Positions 17,276-26,135 of a DNA stretch of 64,000 nt are shown piece after piece. How positions within the stretch are numbered: position 1 is the first letter of the stretch; each line of letters starts with the position of its first letter. Below the pieces are notes generated by a model, which was not told where the DNA came from, did not search any database, and worked only from the letters and a program-made list of their open reading frames with translations. This DNA is from Deltaproteobacteria bacterium. GTDB lineage: Bacteria; Myxococcota_A; UBA9042; PHBI01; JACKFB01. The translations under genes were made by a program, and so were the position numbers. The stretch spans positions 124,001 through 188,000 of the forward strand of contig JACKFB010000012.1 in NCBI GenBank assembly GCA_020632695.1, given 5' to 3'.

Positions 17276-18345
17276 TGGGCATCCTCGACCGCATCCGCCG
17301 CGGACGCGGAGACGGGACCCCGCCGCCCTGGCGCTATCCCCTGGAGCGCACCCAGGACCGCCAGTACGCGAACGGCTACGCCGGCGACCTGTACGTGTGG
17401 GACATCGACAAGACCTACCTCGCCACCGACATGCACTCCCTGGGCGCCGTGCTGCGCATCCCGCTCGAGCGCGGCATCGACAAGCAGAACATCGCCGGGA
17501 CCGAGATCCTGCTGCGCGCGCTGCGGCGGGGGGCGGCCACCGGCGGCTCCTTCCGCTCGAACCCGCTCTACTTCGTCTCGGCCAGCCCGCCGCAGCTCCG
17601 CGCGGTGCTCGAGCGCAAGATGGTGCTCGACGGCGTCGAGTTCGACGGCATCACCTTCAAGGACCAGCTCGCCCTGATGCGGCTGCGGCGCGTCCACAAG
17701 CTGACCGCCCAGGTCGGCTACAAGCTGGCGGCGCTGCTGCTCAACCGCCGCGAGCTGCCCTGGACCGTCCGCGAGACGCTCTTCGGCGACGACAGCGAGT
17801 CCGACGCGTTCATCTACGCGGTCTACGCCGACATCGTCGCCGGACGCCTGCGCGGCGAGCGGCTGGTGCGTACCCTGCGCCGGAACCACGTGGACATCGA
17901 GGACTCCGCCTACATCGACGAGCTGTCGGCCGACCTGCCCGCCGCCGAGCTGGTCCACCGCGTGTACATCAACCTGGAGACCCGCACGCCGCCCGCCCGC
18001 TTCGAGGGCTACGGTCCGCGCCTCGTCCCCTGCTACGACTCCTTCCAGATGGCGCTGCACCTGGTGCAGGACCGGAAGATCGCCGCCCAGGCCGCGCTGG
18101 ACGTGGGCCGGGCGCTGCTGGACCGGCCCGAGCGTCAACCGCTGGGCCTGCTGCGCAGCGCCTTCGATCTGGTCGAGCGCGGCGTCCTCTCCCTGGCCAC
18201 GCTGCGCGAGCTGTGGCCCGATCTGCACCGCCGGCACCTCCTGCCGACCTGGGTGGCCCTGAGCGACGAGGCCGGGCCGCCGCTGCTCTCGCTGAGCGAC
18301 CCGCCGGGCTTCTTGACCCCCGCGGAGCTGCTCGCGCCCGAGTGA
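17275..18345 (+). CDS. APP1-like phosphatase (phosphatidate phosphatase superfamily)
   Basis: This 356-residue protein starts at a GTG sharing the last base of the gpsA stop. Residues 41-50 read VWDIDKTYLA, the DxDxT motif of the APP1 catalytic domain (DUF2183, HAD-like). LYFVSASPPQLRAVLE matches the second conserved block of APP1 (normally YVSNSPWQL), and FDGITFKDQ follows. The yeast member dephosphorylates phosphatidate to diacylglycerol. The preceding acyltransferase and gpsA genes make that activity plausible here. The C-terminal half is helical without a recognised domain. Substrate remains inferred. Confidence 0.8.
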   Translation: MGILDRIRRGRGDGTPPPWRYPLERTQDRQYANGYAGDLYVWDIDKTYLATDMHSLGAVLRIPLERGIDKQNIAGTEILLRALRRGAATGGSFRSNPLYFVSASPPQLRAVLERKMVLDGVEFDGITFKDQLALMRLRRVHKLTAQVGYKLAALLLNRRELPWTVRETLFGDDSESDAFIYAVYADIVAGRLRGERLVRTLRRNHVDIEDSAYIDELSADLPAAELVHRVYINLETRTPPARFEGYGPRLVPCYDSFQMALHLVQDRKIAAQAALDVGRALLDRPERQPLGLLRSAFDLVERGVLSLATLRELWPDLHRRHLLPTWVALSDEAGPPLLSLSDPPGFLTPAELLAPE

Positions 18346-18357
18346 ACGGGAGTTCCC

Positions 18358-18777
18358 ATGCGCTACCTGCACACGATGATCCGCGTGCTCGATCTGGACC
18401 GCGCCATCGCCTTCTTCACCGAGGGCCTCGGCCTGGTCGAGACGCGCCGCCGCGACCACGACAAGGGCCGGTTCACCCTGGTCTTCCTCGCCACCGCCGA
18501 GGGCGAGCCCGAGCTGGAGCTGACCTGGAACTGGGACCAGGAGGAGCCCTACGGCGGCGGCAGGAACTTCGGCCACCTGGCCTACGAGGTCGATGACATC
18601 TACGCCGCCTGCGAGCGGCTCATGGCCCACGGCGTCACCATCGCCCGGCCGCCGCGCGACGGGCGGATGGCCTTCGTCCGCTCGCCCGACGCCATCTCGG
18701 TCGAGCTGCTGCAGCGGGGCGACGCGCTGGAGCCGCGCGAACCGTGGACCTCGATGCCCAACGTCGGCACATGGTGA
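18358..18777 (+). CDS. gloA: Glyoxalase I-type VOC protein (lactoylglutathione lyase-like)
   Basis: This 139-residue single-domain protein has two beta-alpha-beta-beta-beta modules. The metal ligands of glyoxalase I are visible: His 5 in YLHTMIRV, Glu in LELTWNW, His in NFGHLAYEVDDI and Glu in ISVELLQRG. FFTEGLGL and VRSPD match the GloA pattern, which isomerises the methylglyoxal-glutathione hemithioacetal. It follows the APP1-like gene by 12 bases and its end overlaps the next lipoprotein gene by seven bases. Methylglyoxal derives from dihydroxyacetone phosphate, also the GpsA substrate, which fits the company it keeps. Confidence 0.9.
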   Translation: MRYLHTMIRVLDLDRAIAFFTEGLGLVETRRRDHDKGRFTLVFLATAEGEPELELTWNWDQEEPYGGGRNFGHLAYEVDDIYAACERLMAHGVTIARPPRDGRMAFVRSPDAISVELLQRGDALEPREPWTSMPNVGTW

Positions 18778-21389
18778 AGCGGCGGCGCGCGTTCCTGTGC
18801 GCGCTGGTGGTGGCGGCCCTGGCCGGGGCGGCCTGCGACGTGGACCGGACAGGCTCCCCCGACGCCGACGGCGCCGACGCGGTGGACGCGGGGCCCGACG
18901 TAGCGACCGACGCCCCCACAGGCGACGCGACCGACGACGCGGAGCTCCCGGGGCCCGTCTGCCCGCCCGCCCCCGTGCCCACGGGCGAGGTGCGGGCCCG
19001 GGCCATCGGCTCCTGCGCGGCCGACCGGCCCCAGGGCCCGCTTGCGGGCGCGCTTCCCGGCGATCTCGTGCTCGAGAACGCGCGCGCCCGCTTCGTCGTC
19101 CGCTCCCGGGACGAGGGCCTGGTGATGTTGGGGCTCCGCGGTGGCAGCCTCATCGACGCGGTGCTGCTCGACCCCGACGGCGCGCAGCGCGGAGACGACG
19201 GCCTCCGCGAGCTGACCGTCGCCTGCGACTTCTGGCTGCTGGAGCCGGAGTCGGTGCGCGTGGAGGCCTCCGGCGAGGACGGCGAGGCCCGCGTGAGCGC
19301 CGAGGGCCCGCTGCGGCCCTTCACGACCGTCCTGCAGGTGCTGCCCTTCGACGAGCCCGAGCTGCGGGTGCGTCAGACATACGTGCTGCGGCCTGACAGC
19401 GCGGTGCTCGAGATCCGCACCCGCTTCTTCGCCCTGCCCGCCTGGGCCGGCGCTCCGGCGCCGCTGATGGACCTGATGTTCTGGGGCGGCGACTCGGCGC
19501 CGTGGCTGCCCGGCGCCTCGGGCTTCGCGCTGCCCTCGGGTGGCCGGGCGCCGCTGCTGGCCTTCGCCTCGCCGCGCGGGCGCCAGACCGTCCCGGCCGC
19601 CGCGTCCGGCTCGGCGGCGCCTCGCGATCTGCTGGCGGTGGGCCCGGTGCTGGCCGTGAACTACGACCCGATCCCGCTACCCGGCGGCGAGGGCGAGGTG
19701 GTCCGCTGGCTGGCCCTGGGCGGCGAGGAAGGCGGTCGCGACCTCGCCTCGGCCCTGGCCAGCGCGCGGGCCGCGCTGGGGGAGAGCTCGACGCGCCGCA
19801 CCGGCACGGTGCAGCCGCCCTACGACGGCGTGGAGGTCGTCGCCCTCGACGAGGCGGGGCACGAGCTGGCTCGCTGCGATGTCGACGAGGCGGGCCGCTT
19901 CGACTGCCCCCTGCCGCCGGCGACCGCGGCGCTGGCCACCGGCTGGACCGGGGACGGCATGGGGGGCCTGGGCGGCGACGGTCAGGTGGCCACCGACCTC
20001 GCGGTGCCGGTGAGCACCGAGGGCGAGCTCACGCTGCAGACCTCGCCCCCCGCGCGGCTGCGCCTGGAGGTGAGCGACGGCGAGACCCAGCCGCTGGCCT
20101 TTCGCGCCACCCTCATCGCCGCGGACCCGGGCGCGACCCTGAGCACCCGGCAGACCAGCGACGGGACGGGCTCGGCCGAGCTGCTCGTCCCGGCCGGGGT
20201 CTGGCGCGTCGTCATCACCGGCGGCCCCGAGCGGGACTGGCACGACCAGACGCTGACGCTGGGCTCGGGCGAGCTGACCACGCTCGTGGCCAGCCTGCCC
20301 CGGGTCGTGGACAGCGACGGCTGGGTCGCCGCCGAGCTGCACGCGCACAGCGAGGCCTCCACCGACAGCCGCGTGCCCTACGACCGCAGGCTCGTCGAGG
20401 CGATGGGGGAGGGCCTCGACTATCTGGTGACCAGCGAGCACGACTTCGTCTCCGACCCGACGCCGTGGCTTCTGCGCGCCGGCCGCGACGACCGGCTGAT
20501 GGTGCGCACCGGCGTCGAGTCCAGCCCCATGCGGCTGGGCCACTTCAACGTCTGGCCCCTGGAGGCCGACCCTGAGCGCGCCGGGATGGGCGCGCCCGAC
20601 TGGTACGAGGACGACCTGGACCAGTGGTTGGATCGCCTGCACGCCCGGGTCCCCGATGGCGTGGTGCAGTGCAATCACCCGCGCTTCGAGGGCGGCTACG
20701 CTGCGTTCTTCGAGGCGGCCGGGCTGGACGATGGCATCGATGCCCCGCGCTATCGCTGCGACGCCATCGAGGTGATCAACGGCTACGCGGTCAAGCAGAC
20801 GGCCCAGGTGCTCGCCGACTGGCTGGCGCTGGACGCGGCCGGGGTGCGCATCACGGCGACCGGCAGCAGCGACAGCCACGAGAGCGGCGACCTCATCGGG
20901 GGCGCTCGCACGCTGGTCCACGTCGGGCTGGGGGGGCAGGGCCTGCCGCTGGACAGCCCCGGGCTCTTCACCGGCCCCCAGGTCGAGGCGGCGATCCGGG
21001 GCGGACGCGCGGTGGCGACGGCGGGACCGCTGCTGGAGCTGAGGGTGGAGACGGTCGAGGGACGCCGGGCGGGGGTGGGTGAGACCCTGACCGACCCGGG
21101 CGCCGAGGTGACGGTGAGGGTGCGGCTGGAGGCCCCCGCCTGGATGGCACTGGACACGCTGGTGCTGCAGGTCGACGGCCAGGTGGTGCGGGAGGAGGAC
21201 GTCAGCGCCGCGCCGCTGGACGGCCGGACGCGGCGGATCGTGTGGGAGCTGCCGCTCGCGGTGGGCGGGGTGGACCACCGGGTGGTGGCCTGGCACCGCT
21301 CGGCCGTGGCGTCGCCGCCGGGCACCCGCTGGCCCGCGTGGGCGATCGCCAACCCGGTACGCATCGACGGCGACGGCGACGGTCGGTAA
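18771..21389 (+). CDS. PHP-domain metallohydrolase lipoprotein (CehA/McbA-like)
   Basis: This 872-residue protein carries a lipoprotein signal (FLCALVVAALAGAAC) and an Asp/Ala-rich linker. The middle part to about residue 510 is beta-rich and probably contains carbohydrate-binding or Ig-like domains. The PHP module starts near residue 520 with VAAELHAHSEASTDS and continues with DYLVTSEHDF, TGVESSPMRLGHFNVWP, VQCNHPRFEGG and TGSSDSHES, giving the expected His/Asp/Glu metal ligands. PHP proteins are trinuclear-metal phosphoesterases or amidohydrolases; this group is often called CehA/McbA. ATG overlaps the gloA stop; a GTG codon directly follows it. Substrate unknown; it would act outside the inner membrane. 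Confidence 0.85.
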   Translation: MVKRRRAFLCALVVAALAGAACDVDRTGSPDADGADAVDAGPDVATDAPTGDATDDAELPGPVCPPAPVPTGEVRARAIGSCAADRPQGPLAGALPGDLVLENARARFVVRSRDEGLVMLGLRGGSLIDAVLLDPDGAQRGDDGLRELTVACDFWLLEPESVRVEASGEDGEARVSAEGPLRPFTTVLQVLPFDEPELRVRQTYVLRPDSAVLEIRTRFFALPAWAGAPAPLMDLMFWGGDSAPWLPGASGFALPSGGRAPLLAFASPRGRQTVPAAASGSAAPRDLLAVGPVLAVNYDPIPLPGGEGEVVRWLALGGEEGGRDLASALASARAALGESSTRRTGTVQPPYDGVEVVALDEAGHELARCDVDEAGRFDCPLPPATAALATGWTGDGMGGLGGDGQVATDLAVPVSTEGELTLQTSPPARLRLEVSDGETQPLAFRATLIAADPGATLSTRQTSDGTGSAELLVPAGVWRVVITGGPERDWHDQTLTLGSGELTTLVASLPRVVDSDGWVAAELHAHSEASTDSRVPYDRRLVEAMGEGLDYLVTSEHDFVSDPTPWLLRAGRDDRLMVRTGVESSPMRLGHFNVWPLEADPERAGMGAPDWYEDDLDQWLDRLHARVPDGVVQCNHPRFEGGYAAFFEAAGLDDGIDAPRYRCDAIEVINGYAVKQTAQVLADWLALDAAGVRITATGSSDSHESGDLIGGARTLVHVGLGGQGLPLDSPGLFTGPQVEAAIRGGRAVATAGPLLELRVETVEGRRAGVGETLTDPGAEVTVRVRLEAPAWMALDTLVLQVDGQVVREEDVSAAPLDGRTRRIVWELPLAVGGVDHRVVAWHRSAVASPPGTRWPAWAIANPVRIDGDGDGR

Positions 21390-21416
21390 CCGCGAGGCCC
21401 CGCCGACGGCGGCGGG

Positions 21417-21947
21417 CTACTGGGCCTGCAGGTCCCAGGTGATCGACGAGAAGTTGTCGAGGCTGCCGCGCATCATGCCGTGGAAGCCCTCGGCCGGCGT
21501 CGGCAAGGCGGCCTCCCACGAGGCGCGGGTGGTGATCTGCCGGTCGGCGGAGGGGAACTGCAGCTCCAGCCCGCCGGTGAGGACGCCGTCCACGTCGTCG
21601 AAGCGGCCGTACTTCACGATCACCTGATCCAAGGGCACGCGGGCGCCGATGGGCGGCTGGATCTGGCAGTGGGAGGCGGTGGAGTCGCCCTCGGGGTAGA
21701 CCGGCGCGTCGGGGAAGCTCTCGCCGTCCCACGCGATGGAGAGCGACGCCGTGCAGGGCGGCTTGCCGGCCTCGAGGAACTGGATGGTGCCCGAGTAGAT
21801 CGTCGGGCCGCTGGCGGTGTCCGAGGCCAGATCGCCGGTGGTGTCCGTCGCGTCCGCGCGGGTCTCGCCGTCGCCCGGCGTGCAGGCGCCGCCCAGCAGC
21901 AGGACCGCCGACAGCACCCCGACCAGGCGTGTGTGCAGCTCGCTCAT
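21417..21947 (-). CDS. Small lipoprotein of unknown function
   Basis: This 176-residue protein has a lipobox at residues 18-22 (LLGGAC) and an Asp/Thr/Ala linker. The mature part has paired Cys (PPCTASLSIAWDG and SHCQIQPP) and alternating hydrophobic residues, suggesting a disulfide-stapled beta-sandwich. GGAGGAGG stands just before the ATG, excluding the longer upstream frame. It is convergent with the PHP-domain gene, the ends being 27 bases apart, and divergent from the glutathione peroxidase gene. I do not recognise the family. Confidence 0.75.
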   Translation of the reverse strand: MSELHTRLVGVLSAVLLLGGACTPGDGETRADATDTTGDLASDTASGPTIYSGTIQFLEAGKPPCTASLSIAWDGESFPDAPVYPEGDSTASHCQIQPPIGARVPLDQVIVKYGRFDDVDGVLTGGLELQFPSADRQITTRASWEAALPTPAEGFHGMMRGSLDNFSSITWDLQAQ

Positions 21948-22075
21948 CGCCTCCTCCTCGCCGGCTCGGAGCGCCGGCCCCCGGAGGGTCGCAGACGGGC
22001 GCGGCCACGGCAACGGCCTTCCGCGAGGGGGCCGCTTGTGTCAGCCTCGTCCCCCCACGGCCCCACGAGGATCCC

Positions 22076-22558
22076 ATGAGCGCACCCTGGTACTCCGGTC
22101 TGGAGCTTCGCACCCTGGACGGCGATCCGCTGCCCGAGGACGCCTTCGAGGGCAAGGCGCTGCTCTTCGTCAACGTCGCCTCGCGCTGTGGCCTGACCCC
22201 GCAGTACACCGGGCTGGTCCGGCTGCACTCCGAGCTCGGCGGCGAAGGCTTCGAGGTCGTGGGCGTGCCCTGCAACCAGTTCGGCGCCCAGGAGCCCGGA
22301 AGCCCCGAGGAGATCCGCACCTTCTGCGCGACGACCTACGGCGTCGACTTCCCGTTGCTCGAGAAGCAGGACGTCAACGGCCCCGACCGCAGCGCGCTGT
22401 ACCGCCACCTCATCGGCGACGGGCCCGACATCGAGTGGAACTTCGCCAAGTTCCTCGTCGCCCCCGACGGCACCGTCGTGAAGCGCTTCGCGCCCCAGAC
22501 GCCCCCCGAGGATGGGCTCCTGCGCGTGGCGATCGCCGAAGCGATCGCCACGCCGTGA
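22076..22558 (+). CDS. Glutathione peroxidase family thiol peroxidase
   Basis: This 160-residue protein is of normal length for bacterial GPx-like enzymes. NVASRCGLTPQY carries the catalytic Cys (not selenocysteine), VVGVPCNQFGAQEPGS the conserved Gln, and IEWNFAKFLVAPDG the active-site Trp/Asn. Cys in EIRTFC is in the resolving position of thioredoxin-dependent members, so thioredoxin is the more likely reductant. GAGGAT precedes the ATG. The gene is followed within four bases by a GC-rich hairpin. Confidence 0.92.
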   Translation: MSAPWYSGLELRTLDGDPLPEDAFEGKALLFVNVASRCGLTPQYTGLVRLHSELGGEGFEVVGVPCNQFGAQEPGSPEEIRTFCATTYGVDFPLLEKQDVNGPDRSALYRHLIGDGPDIEWNFAKFLVAPDGTVVKRFAPQTPPEDGLLRVAIAEAIATP

Positions 22559-22561
22559 AGG

Positions 22562-22595
22562 GTGGGGGCGGGCTCCCCGAACCGGCCCGCCCCAC
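22562..22595 (+). terminator. GC-rich hairpin after the glutathione peroxidase gene
   Basis: GTGGGGGCGGGC (22562-22573) pairs with GCCCGCCCCAC (22585-22595) with a single bulge around an 11-base loop. It begins four bases after the stop codon. There is no T tract, so it is either a terminator of the type seen in GC-rich genomes or a stabilising 3-prime structure. Confidence 0.4.
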
Positions 22596-22690
22596 AGGAT
22601 CCCGCCGGCCCGGGATGGAGGTCATGCAGCCGCAGCACGCTGGCTCCAACCCTCCTACGTGAGGCCACGACCATTTCTTAGGGGGCGCCT

Positions 22691-22724
22691 CGAAAAAAAA
22701 CTGCGGGGCCGCCTCGAGAGAGGC
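22691..22724 (-). terminator. Possible intrinsic terminator facing the minus-strand lipoprotein gene
   Basis: On the minus strand a small hairpin (GCCTC, loop TCTC, GAGGC; 22711-22724) is followed after a GC-rich 10-base stretch by eight T residues (A8 at 22693-22700 on plus). This is the only long A/T run in the surrounding region and lies 16 bases past the lipoprotein stop. The spacing is longer than in a classical terminator. Confidence 0.4.
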
Positions 22725-22739
22725 CGGCGACCGGGCGCG

Positions 22740-23417
22740 TCAGCGACCGATGTAGTTGATCTTCCAGGAGTCTTGCGCACGTTCGAGCTGCATCCGGCGC
22801 CCCTCGGTGGTCCCGTCCTTGCGGGTGAGCGTCGTGGAGACCGTCGCGGTGCCCGAGGTGGCCTCGGTGATGCCGTCGACCGAGAAGGACGCGACCGGGT
22901 TGTCGGCGTAGCGCTTGGGGATCGACTCGGCGTAGCGGGCGCGGCCCTCGTCATTGTCCATGCTGGAGAGCCCCTGGCGCATGCGCCCGGTCGCGAACGC
23001 GTTGACGGCGTCGAAGTCGGCGGCCAGCCAGGCGGTCCAGTAGCGCACGGCCGTGTTGCCGGGCTCCTCGGTGGGGCCGGTCACGGTGATCGTGCCCCAG
23101 GGCGAGGTGACCCGGCGGGTGATCAGGGTGCCCTCGACGGTCTCGCTCTCGACCTTGCCCCAGCCGCCCTGCTCGCGGCGGGTCGGCGCGGACGCGGGTG
23201 CGGGCGCGGAGTTCACGCGCGCCGCGGCGGCCGCCGGGTTCGCGCGCCCGGCAGGAGCGGCTGGCGCGGCCTCGGGGGCGGGCGTCGGCTCGGGCAGAGC
23301 GGCGGCCGCGGGCTGCGCAGCGGCAGGCTCGGGCGAGGCGGGCGCGGGCTTGCCGCTGCAGGCGGCGCCCAGGCAACCCAGGAGCAGCAGGCTCGTCGTC
23401 AGCAGGAGGTGGCGCAT
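22740..23417 (-). CDS. Lipoprotein with a C-terminal NTF2-like region
   Basis: This 225-residue protein has a lipobox (LLLLGCLGAAC) and an Ala/Pro linker to about residue 75. The C-terminal 125 residues (RYWTAWLAADFDAVNAF, then RYAESIPKRYAD, VDGITEATSGTATVSTTLT and SWKINYIGR) resemble a small NTF2-like fold by pattern only. ATG at 23417 is chosen because GAGG lies upstream; an in-frame ATG at 23438 overlaps the tatD stop (ATGA) and is the alternative. It is the last gene of the prfB-PAP2-tatD-lipoprotein run. Confidence 0.7.
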   Translation of the reverse strand: MRHLLLTTSLLLLGCLGAACSGKPAPASPEPAAAQPAAAALPEPTPAPEAAPAAPAGRANPAAAAARVNSAPAPASAPTRREQGGWGKVESETVEGTLITRRVTSPWGTITVTGPTEEPGNTAVRYWTAWLAADFDAVNAFATGRMRQGLSSMDNDEGRARYAESIPKRYADNPVASFSVDGITEATSGTATVSTTLTRKDGTTEGRRMQLERAQDSWKINYIGR

Positions 23418-23434
23418 CGGAGGTTCCCTCGGGG

Positions 23435-24229
23435 TCATCGGCCGAAGAGTCGGCGGAAGTTCTCGCGGATCGCGGACGCCATCGCGTCCTCGCTGATGTC
23501 GCGCGCCCGCGCCATGGCGGCGACGCCGCGCGGCACGTTGGCCGGCTCGTTGCGCTCGCCGCGATCGGGTCCCATGTAGGGGCAATCGGTCTCGGTGAGC
23601 AAGCGATCCAGCGGCAGCCTGGCCGCGATGCGCTGGAAGCTGTCGGCGCGCTCGACCACCGGCGGGATCGACAGGTAGTAGCCCGCCTCGGCCGCCTTGC
23701 GCGCCAGATCCAGCTTGCCGCCGAAGCAGTGGAAGTCGGCCTTCTGGACGCCCAGGGCCTGCAGGATCTCGAGGCTGCGCCGTTCGGCCTTGCGGGTGTG
23801 GATGATCACCGGCAGGTCGTGGCGCATGGCGACGTCGCACAGCCCCTCGAAGACCCGCTCCTGCTCGGCGGCGTGCTCGGCGACCCAGTACCGGTCCAGC
23901 CCACACTCCCCGACGGCGATGATGCGGTGGGCGTTGGCGTCGATGAAGGCGATCTCGGCGTCGGTGTCGAAGGGCTCGGGCGCCGGGTGGTCGTGGGTCC
24001 AGCCGGAGCGCGCGATGTCGCGGGCGATGGCGTCCACCGGGTAGATCCCCAGCGCCGGGAGCAGGCCCTCGTGGCGCTCGCACAGCTCCAGCACGCGGCG
24101 GTTGGAGACGGGCTCGAGGCCGTTGACGATCACCCAGTCCAGGCCCGCCGCACGCGCCCGCTCGGCGATGGCGTCCTCCTCTCCCTCGAAGGCAGGGTGG
24201 ATGAGGTGGGCGTGGACGTCGACGTACAC
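23435..24229 (-). CDS. tatD: TatD-family metal-dependent hydrolase
   Basis: This 264-residue TIM-barrel hydrolase has MYVDVHAHL with metal ligands His 6 and His 8, then the conserved Glu in IIAVGECGLDRYW, His in PVIIHTRKAE, His in ADFHCFGGK and the final Asp in LLTETDCPYMGPDRG. TatD proteins are 3-prime to 5-prime DNA exonucleases or related phosphoesterases in the cytosol. It starts five bases after the stop of the PAP2 gene and is likely co-transcribed with it. The substrate of this copy is not inferable. Confidence 0.92.
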   Translation of the reverse strand: MYVDVHAHLIHPAFEGEEDAIAERARAAGLDWVIVNGLEPVSNRRVLELCERHEGLLPALGIYPVDAIARDIARSGWTHDHPAPEPFDTDAEIAFIDANAHRIIAVGECGLDRYWVAEHAAEQERVFEGLCDVAMRHDLPVIIHTRKAERRSLEILQALGVQKADFHCFGGKLDLARKAAEAGYYLSIPPVVERADSFQRIAARLPLDRLLTETDCPYMGPDRGERNEPANVPRGVAAMARARDISEDAMASAIRENFRRLFGR

Positions 24230-24233
24230 CCGC

Positions 24234-24899
24234 TCAGGCCAGGGCGGGTGCGCCCGCGGGGGCCGAGCGGAAGAAGACGCGGAAGGCCAGCAGCGCCACG
24301 CAGATGCCGCCGATGGTGTCCACCAGGTAGTGCTGCTTGGTGGTGTGCACCGTGATGATGACCCCCAGCGCCATGACGGCGGCGACGTAGCGCATCCGGT
24401 TGCCGTCGCGCCACATCCCCAGGGCGGCGATGACGCTGACGGCGACGTGGGTCGACGGGAAGGTGTTGTTGGGCGGATCCACCGTCCAGAACCAGCGGAT
24501 CGCGTCGCCGGTGAGGCCCGGCCCGGCGTCGACCGGGCGCGGGAAGTCCGACGGGTACATCAGGAAGATGAGGGCGCAGAAGGCCTGGGCCACCAGCACG
24601 GCGCCCAGGGTGCGGTAGTAGGTGTCGAGGTTCTTGAACGAGACCATCGAGAGCAGCAGGCCGCCGATGTAGCCGGGGAAGTAGATCCACCAGGTCCACG
24701 GGATGAAGGGGACCGAGGCGTCGAAGGCGCTCATCAGGTCGACGCTGCGCCCCACTCCGGCGGCCGAGGCGTTGAAGTAGCAGAGCGACAGGATCCCGGC
24801 GGCGCCCAGACCCACCACGAGCTGGTAGGCGAGGCGGGCCACCGTGCCGTCGGGCCCCTCGGAGATCAGCTTCCGGAGCGCACTCTTCACGCGGTCCAC
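24234..24899 (-). CDS. PAP2-family membrane phosphatase
   Basis: This 221-residue protein has about five transmembrane helices. The phosphatase motifs are FPSTHVAVSV (PSGH-like, with the catalytic His) and KQHYLVDTIGG (SRxxxxxHxxxD-like, with the nucleophilic His and the Asp). The first, KxxxxxxRP-type motif may be the SDFPRP region, but it is incomplete. The family dephosphorylates lipid phosphates such as phosphatidate, or undecaprenyl pyrophosphate, on the outer face of the inner membrane. GTG at 24899 has GGAGGAGGGG upstream. An ATG at 25034 overlapping the prfB stop (ATGA) would add a 45-residue low-complexity leader and cannot be excluded. Confidence 0.82.
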   Translation of the reverse strand: MDRVKSALRKLISEGPDGTVARLAYQLVVGLGAAGILSLCYFNASAAGVGRSVDLMSAFDASVPFIPWTWWIYFPGYIGGLLLSMVSFKNLDTYYRTLGAVLVAQAFCALIFLMYPSDFPRPVDAGPGLTGDAIRWFWTVDPPNNTFPSTHVAVSVIAALGMWRDGNRMRYVAAVMALGVIITVHTTKQHYLVDTIGGICVALLAFRVFFRSAPAGAPALA

Positions 24900-25030
24900 C
24901 GACTCCCCTCCTCCTTGGGCGACGTGAGCCCTCGGCCCGCCCTGCACCTGAGAGCGCGCGCGCCGAGCGGGCACCTCGGAGCCCGCCCGCTGGGGACGAG
25001 CTCGCTGCGTGTCCGGCTCGGTGTGGTGGG

Positions 25031-26135
25031 TCATGACGCTGCGGGGTTCTGGATGAGGAAGGCGCGGATGAAGGGCTCGAGATCGCCGTCGAGCACGGCG
25101 TCCACGCCCGAGGTCTCGTGCTGGGTGCGCACGTCCTTCACCAGACGGTAGGGGTGCAGCACGTAGGAGCGGATCTGGCTGCCGAAGGCGATGTCCTGCT
25201 TGGCGTTCTCCATCTCCTGGCGTTCGGCGTCGCGGTTGCGCTGCTCGCGCTCGTACAAGCGCGCTTTGAGCACCTTCATGGCGTGGGCGCGGTTCTGGTG
25301 CTGGCTGCGTTCGGACTGGCAGGTGACCACGATGCCCGTGGGCAGGTGGGTCAGCCGCACGGCGCTGTCGGTGCGGTTGACGTGCTGGCCGCCGGCACCG
25401 GACGCCCGGTAGGTGTCCACGCGCAGGTCCGACTCCTGGACGTCGATCTCGATCTCGTCCTCGATGTCCGGGAACACGAAGCAGGCGGCGAACGACGTGT
25501 GTCGCCGCGCGCTCGCGTCGAAGGGGGAGATGCGTACGAGGCGATGAACACCCGCCTCCGCCTTCATCATCCCGTAGGCGTAGTCGCCCTTCACCGAGAG
25601 GCTTGCCGACTTCAGGCCGGCCTCGTCGCCGTCCTGTCGGTCGAGGAAGGTCACGTCCCAGCCCTGCCGCTCGCAGAAGCGCACGTACATGCGCAGCAGC
25701 ATCTCGGCCCAGTCCTGGCTCTCGGTGCCGCCGGCGCCGGCGTTGATGGTGAGGATGGCGTCGCTCTTGTCGTGCTCACCGCCGAGCATGCGCGAGAACT
25801 CCAGCGCCTCGATGCTCGTCTCGGCGCGGTCGAGCGCCTCGCTGAGCTCAGCGCCCACGGAGCTGTCGCCCGCCTCCTCGCCCATCTCGATGAGCGTCGC
25901 CGCGTCGTCGAGGGCGCGCCCCGGCTCGGCCAGGCGCTCCAGCGCCTGGGTCAGGTCGGTACGCTCCTTGAGCAACCCCTGCGCCCGCGCGTTGTCGTCC
26001 CAGAGCGTCGGATCGGCGATGAGCGCCTCGATCTCGCTCAGTCGCGTCTGGCGGCCCGGGACGTCAAAGATGCCCCCTGAGGGACGCGAGACGCGATTGG
26101 AGCTCGTCGAGCCGCTCCTTGTCGCTGTCGAACAT
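25031..26135 (-). CDS. prfB: Peptide chain release factor 2, read by programmed +1 frameshift
   Basis: The gene makes a 367-residue RF2 if the ribosome shifts +1 at codon 23/24. The first 23 codons (ATG at 26135, MFDSDKERLDELQ start) end at an in-frame TGA at 26066-26064; the rest is in the +1 frame and starts GAC. RF2 hallmarks are SPFDASARRHTSFA (SPF codon-recognition tripeptide) and RASGAGGQHVNRTDSA (GGQ peptidyl-release motif). GAGGGA precedes the ATG. The +1 frame can be extended to an upstream ATG at 26221, but that N-terminus does not resemble RF2. RF2 terminates at UGA and UAA and autoregulates through the internal UGA. Confidence 0.95.
26063..26078 (-). promoter_or_regulatory. RF2 programmed +1 frameshift signal
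   Basis: On the minus strand the sequence AGGGGGCATCTTTGAC contains an internal Shine-Dalgarno-like AGGGGG three bases before the slippery CTT, followed by TGA and C. This is the same arrangement as E. coli prfB (AGGGGG, TAT, CTT, TGA, C). Low RF2 slows decoding of UGA and raises frameshifting, giving feedback control. Confidence 0.95.
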
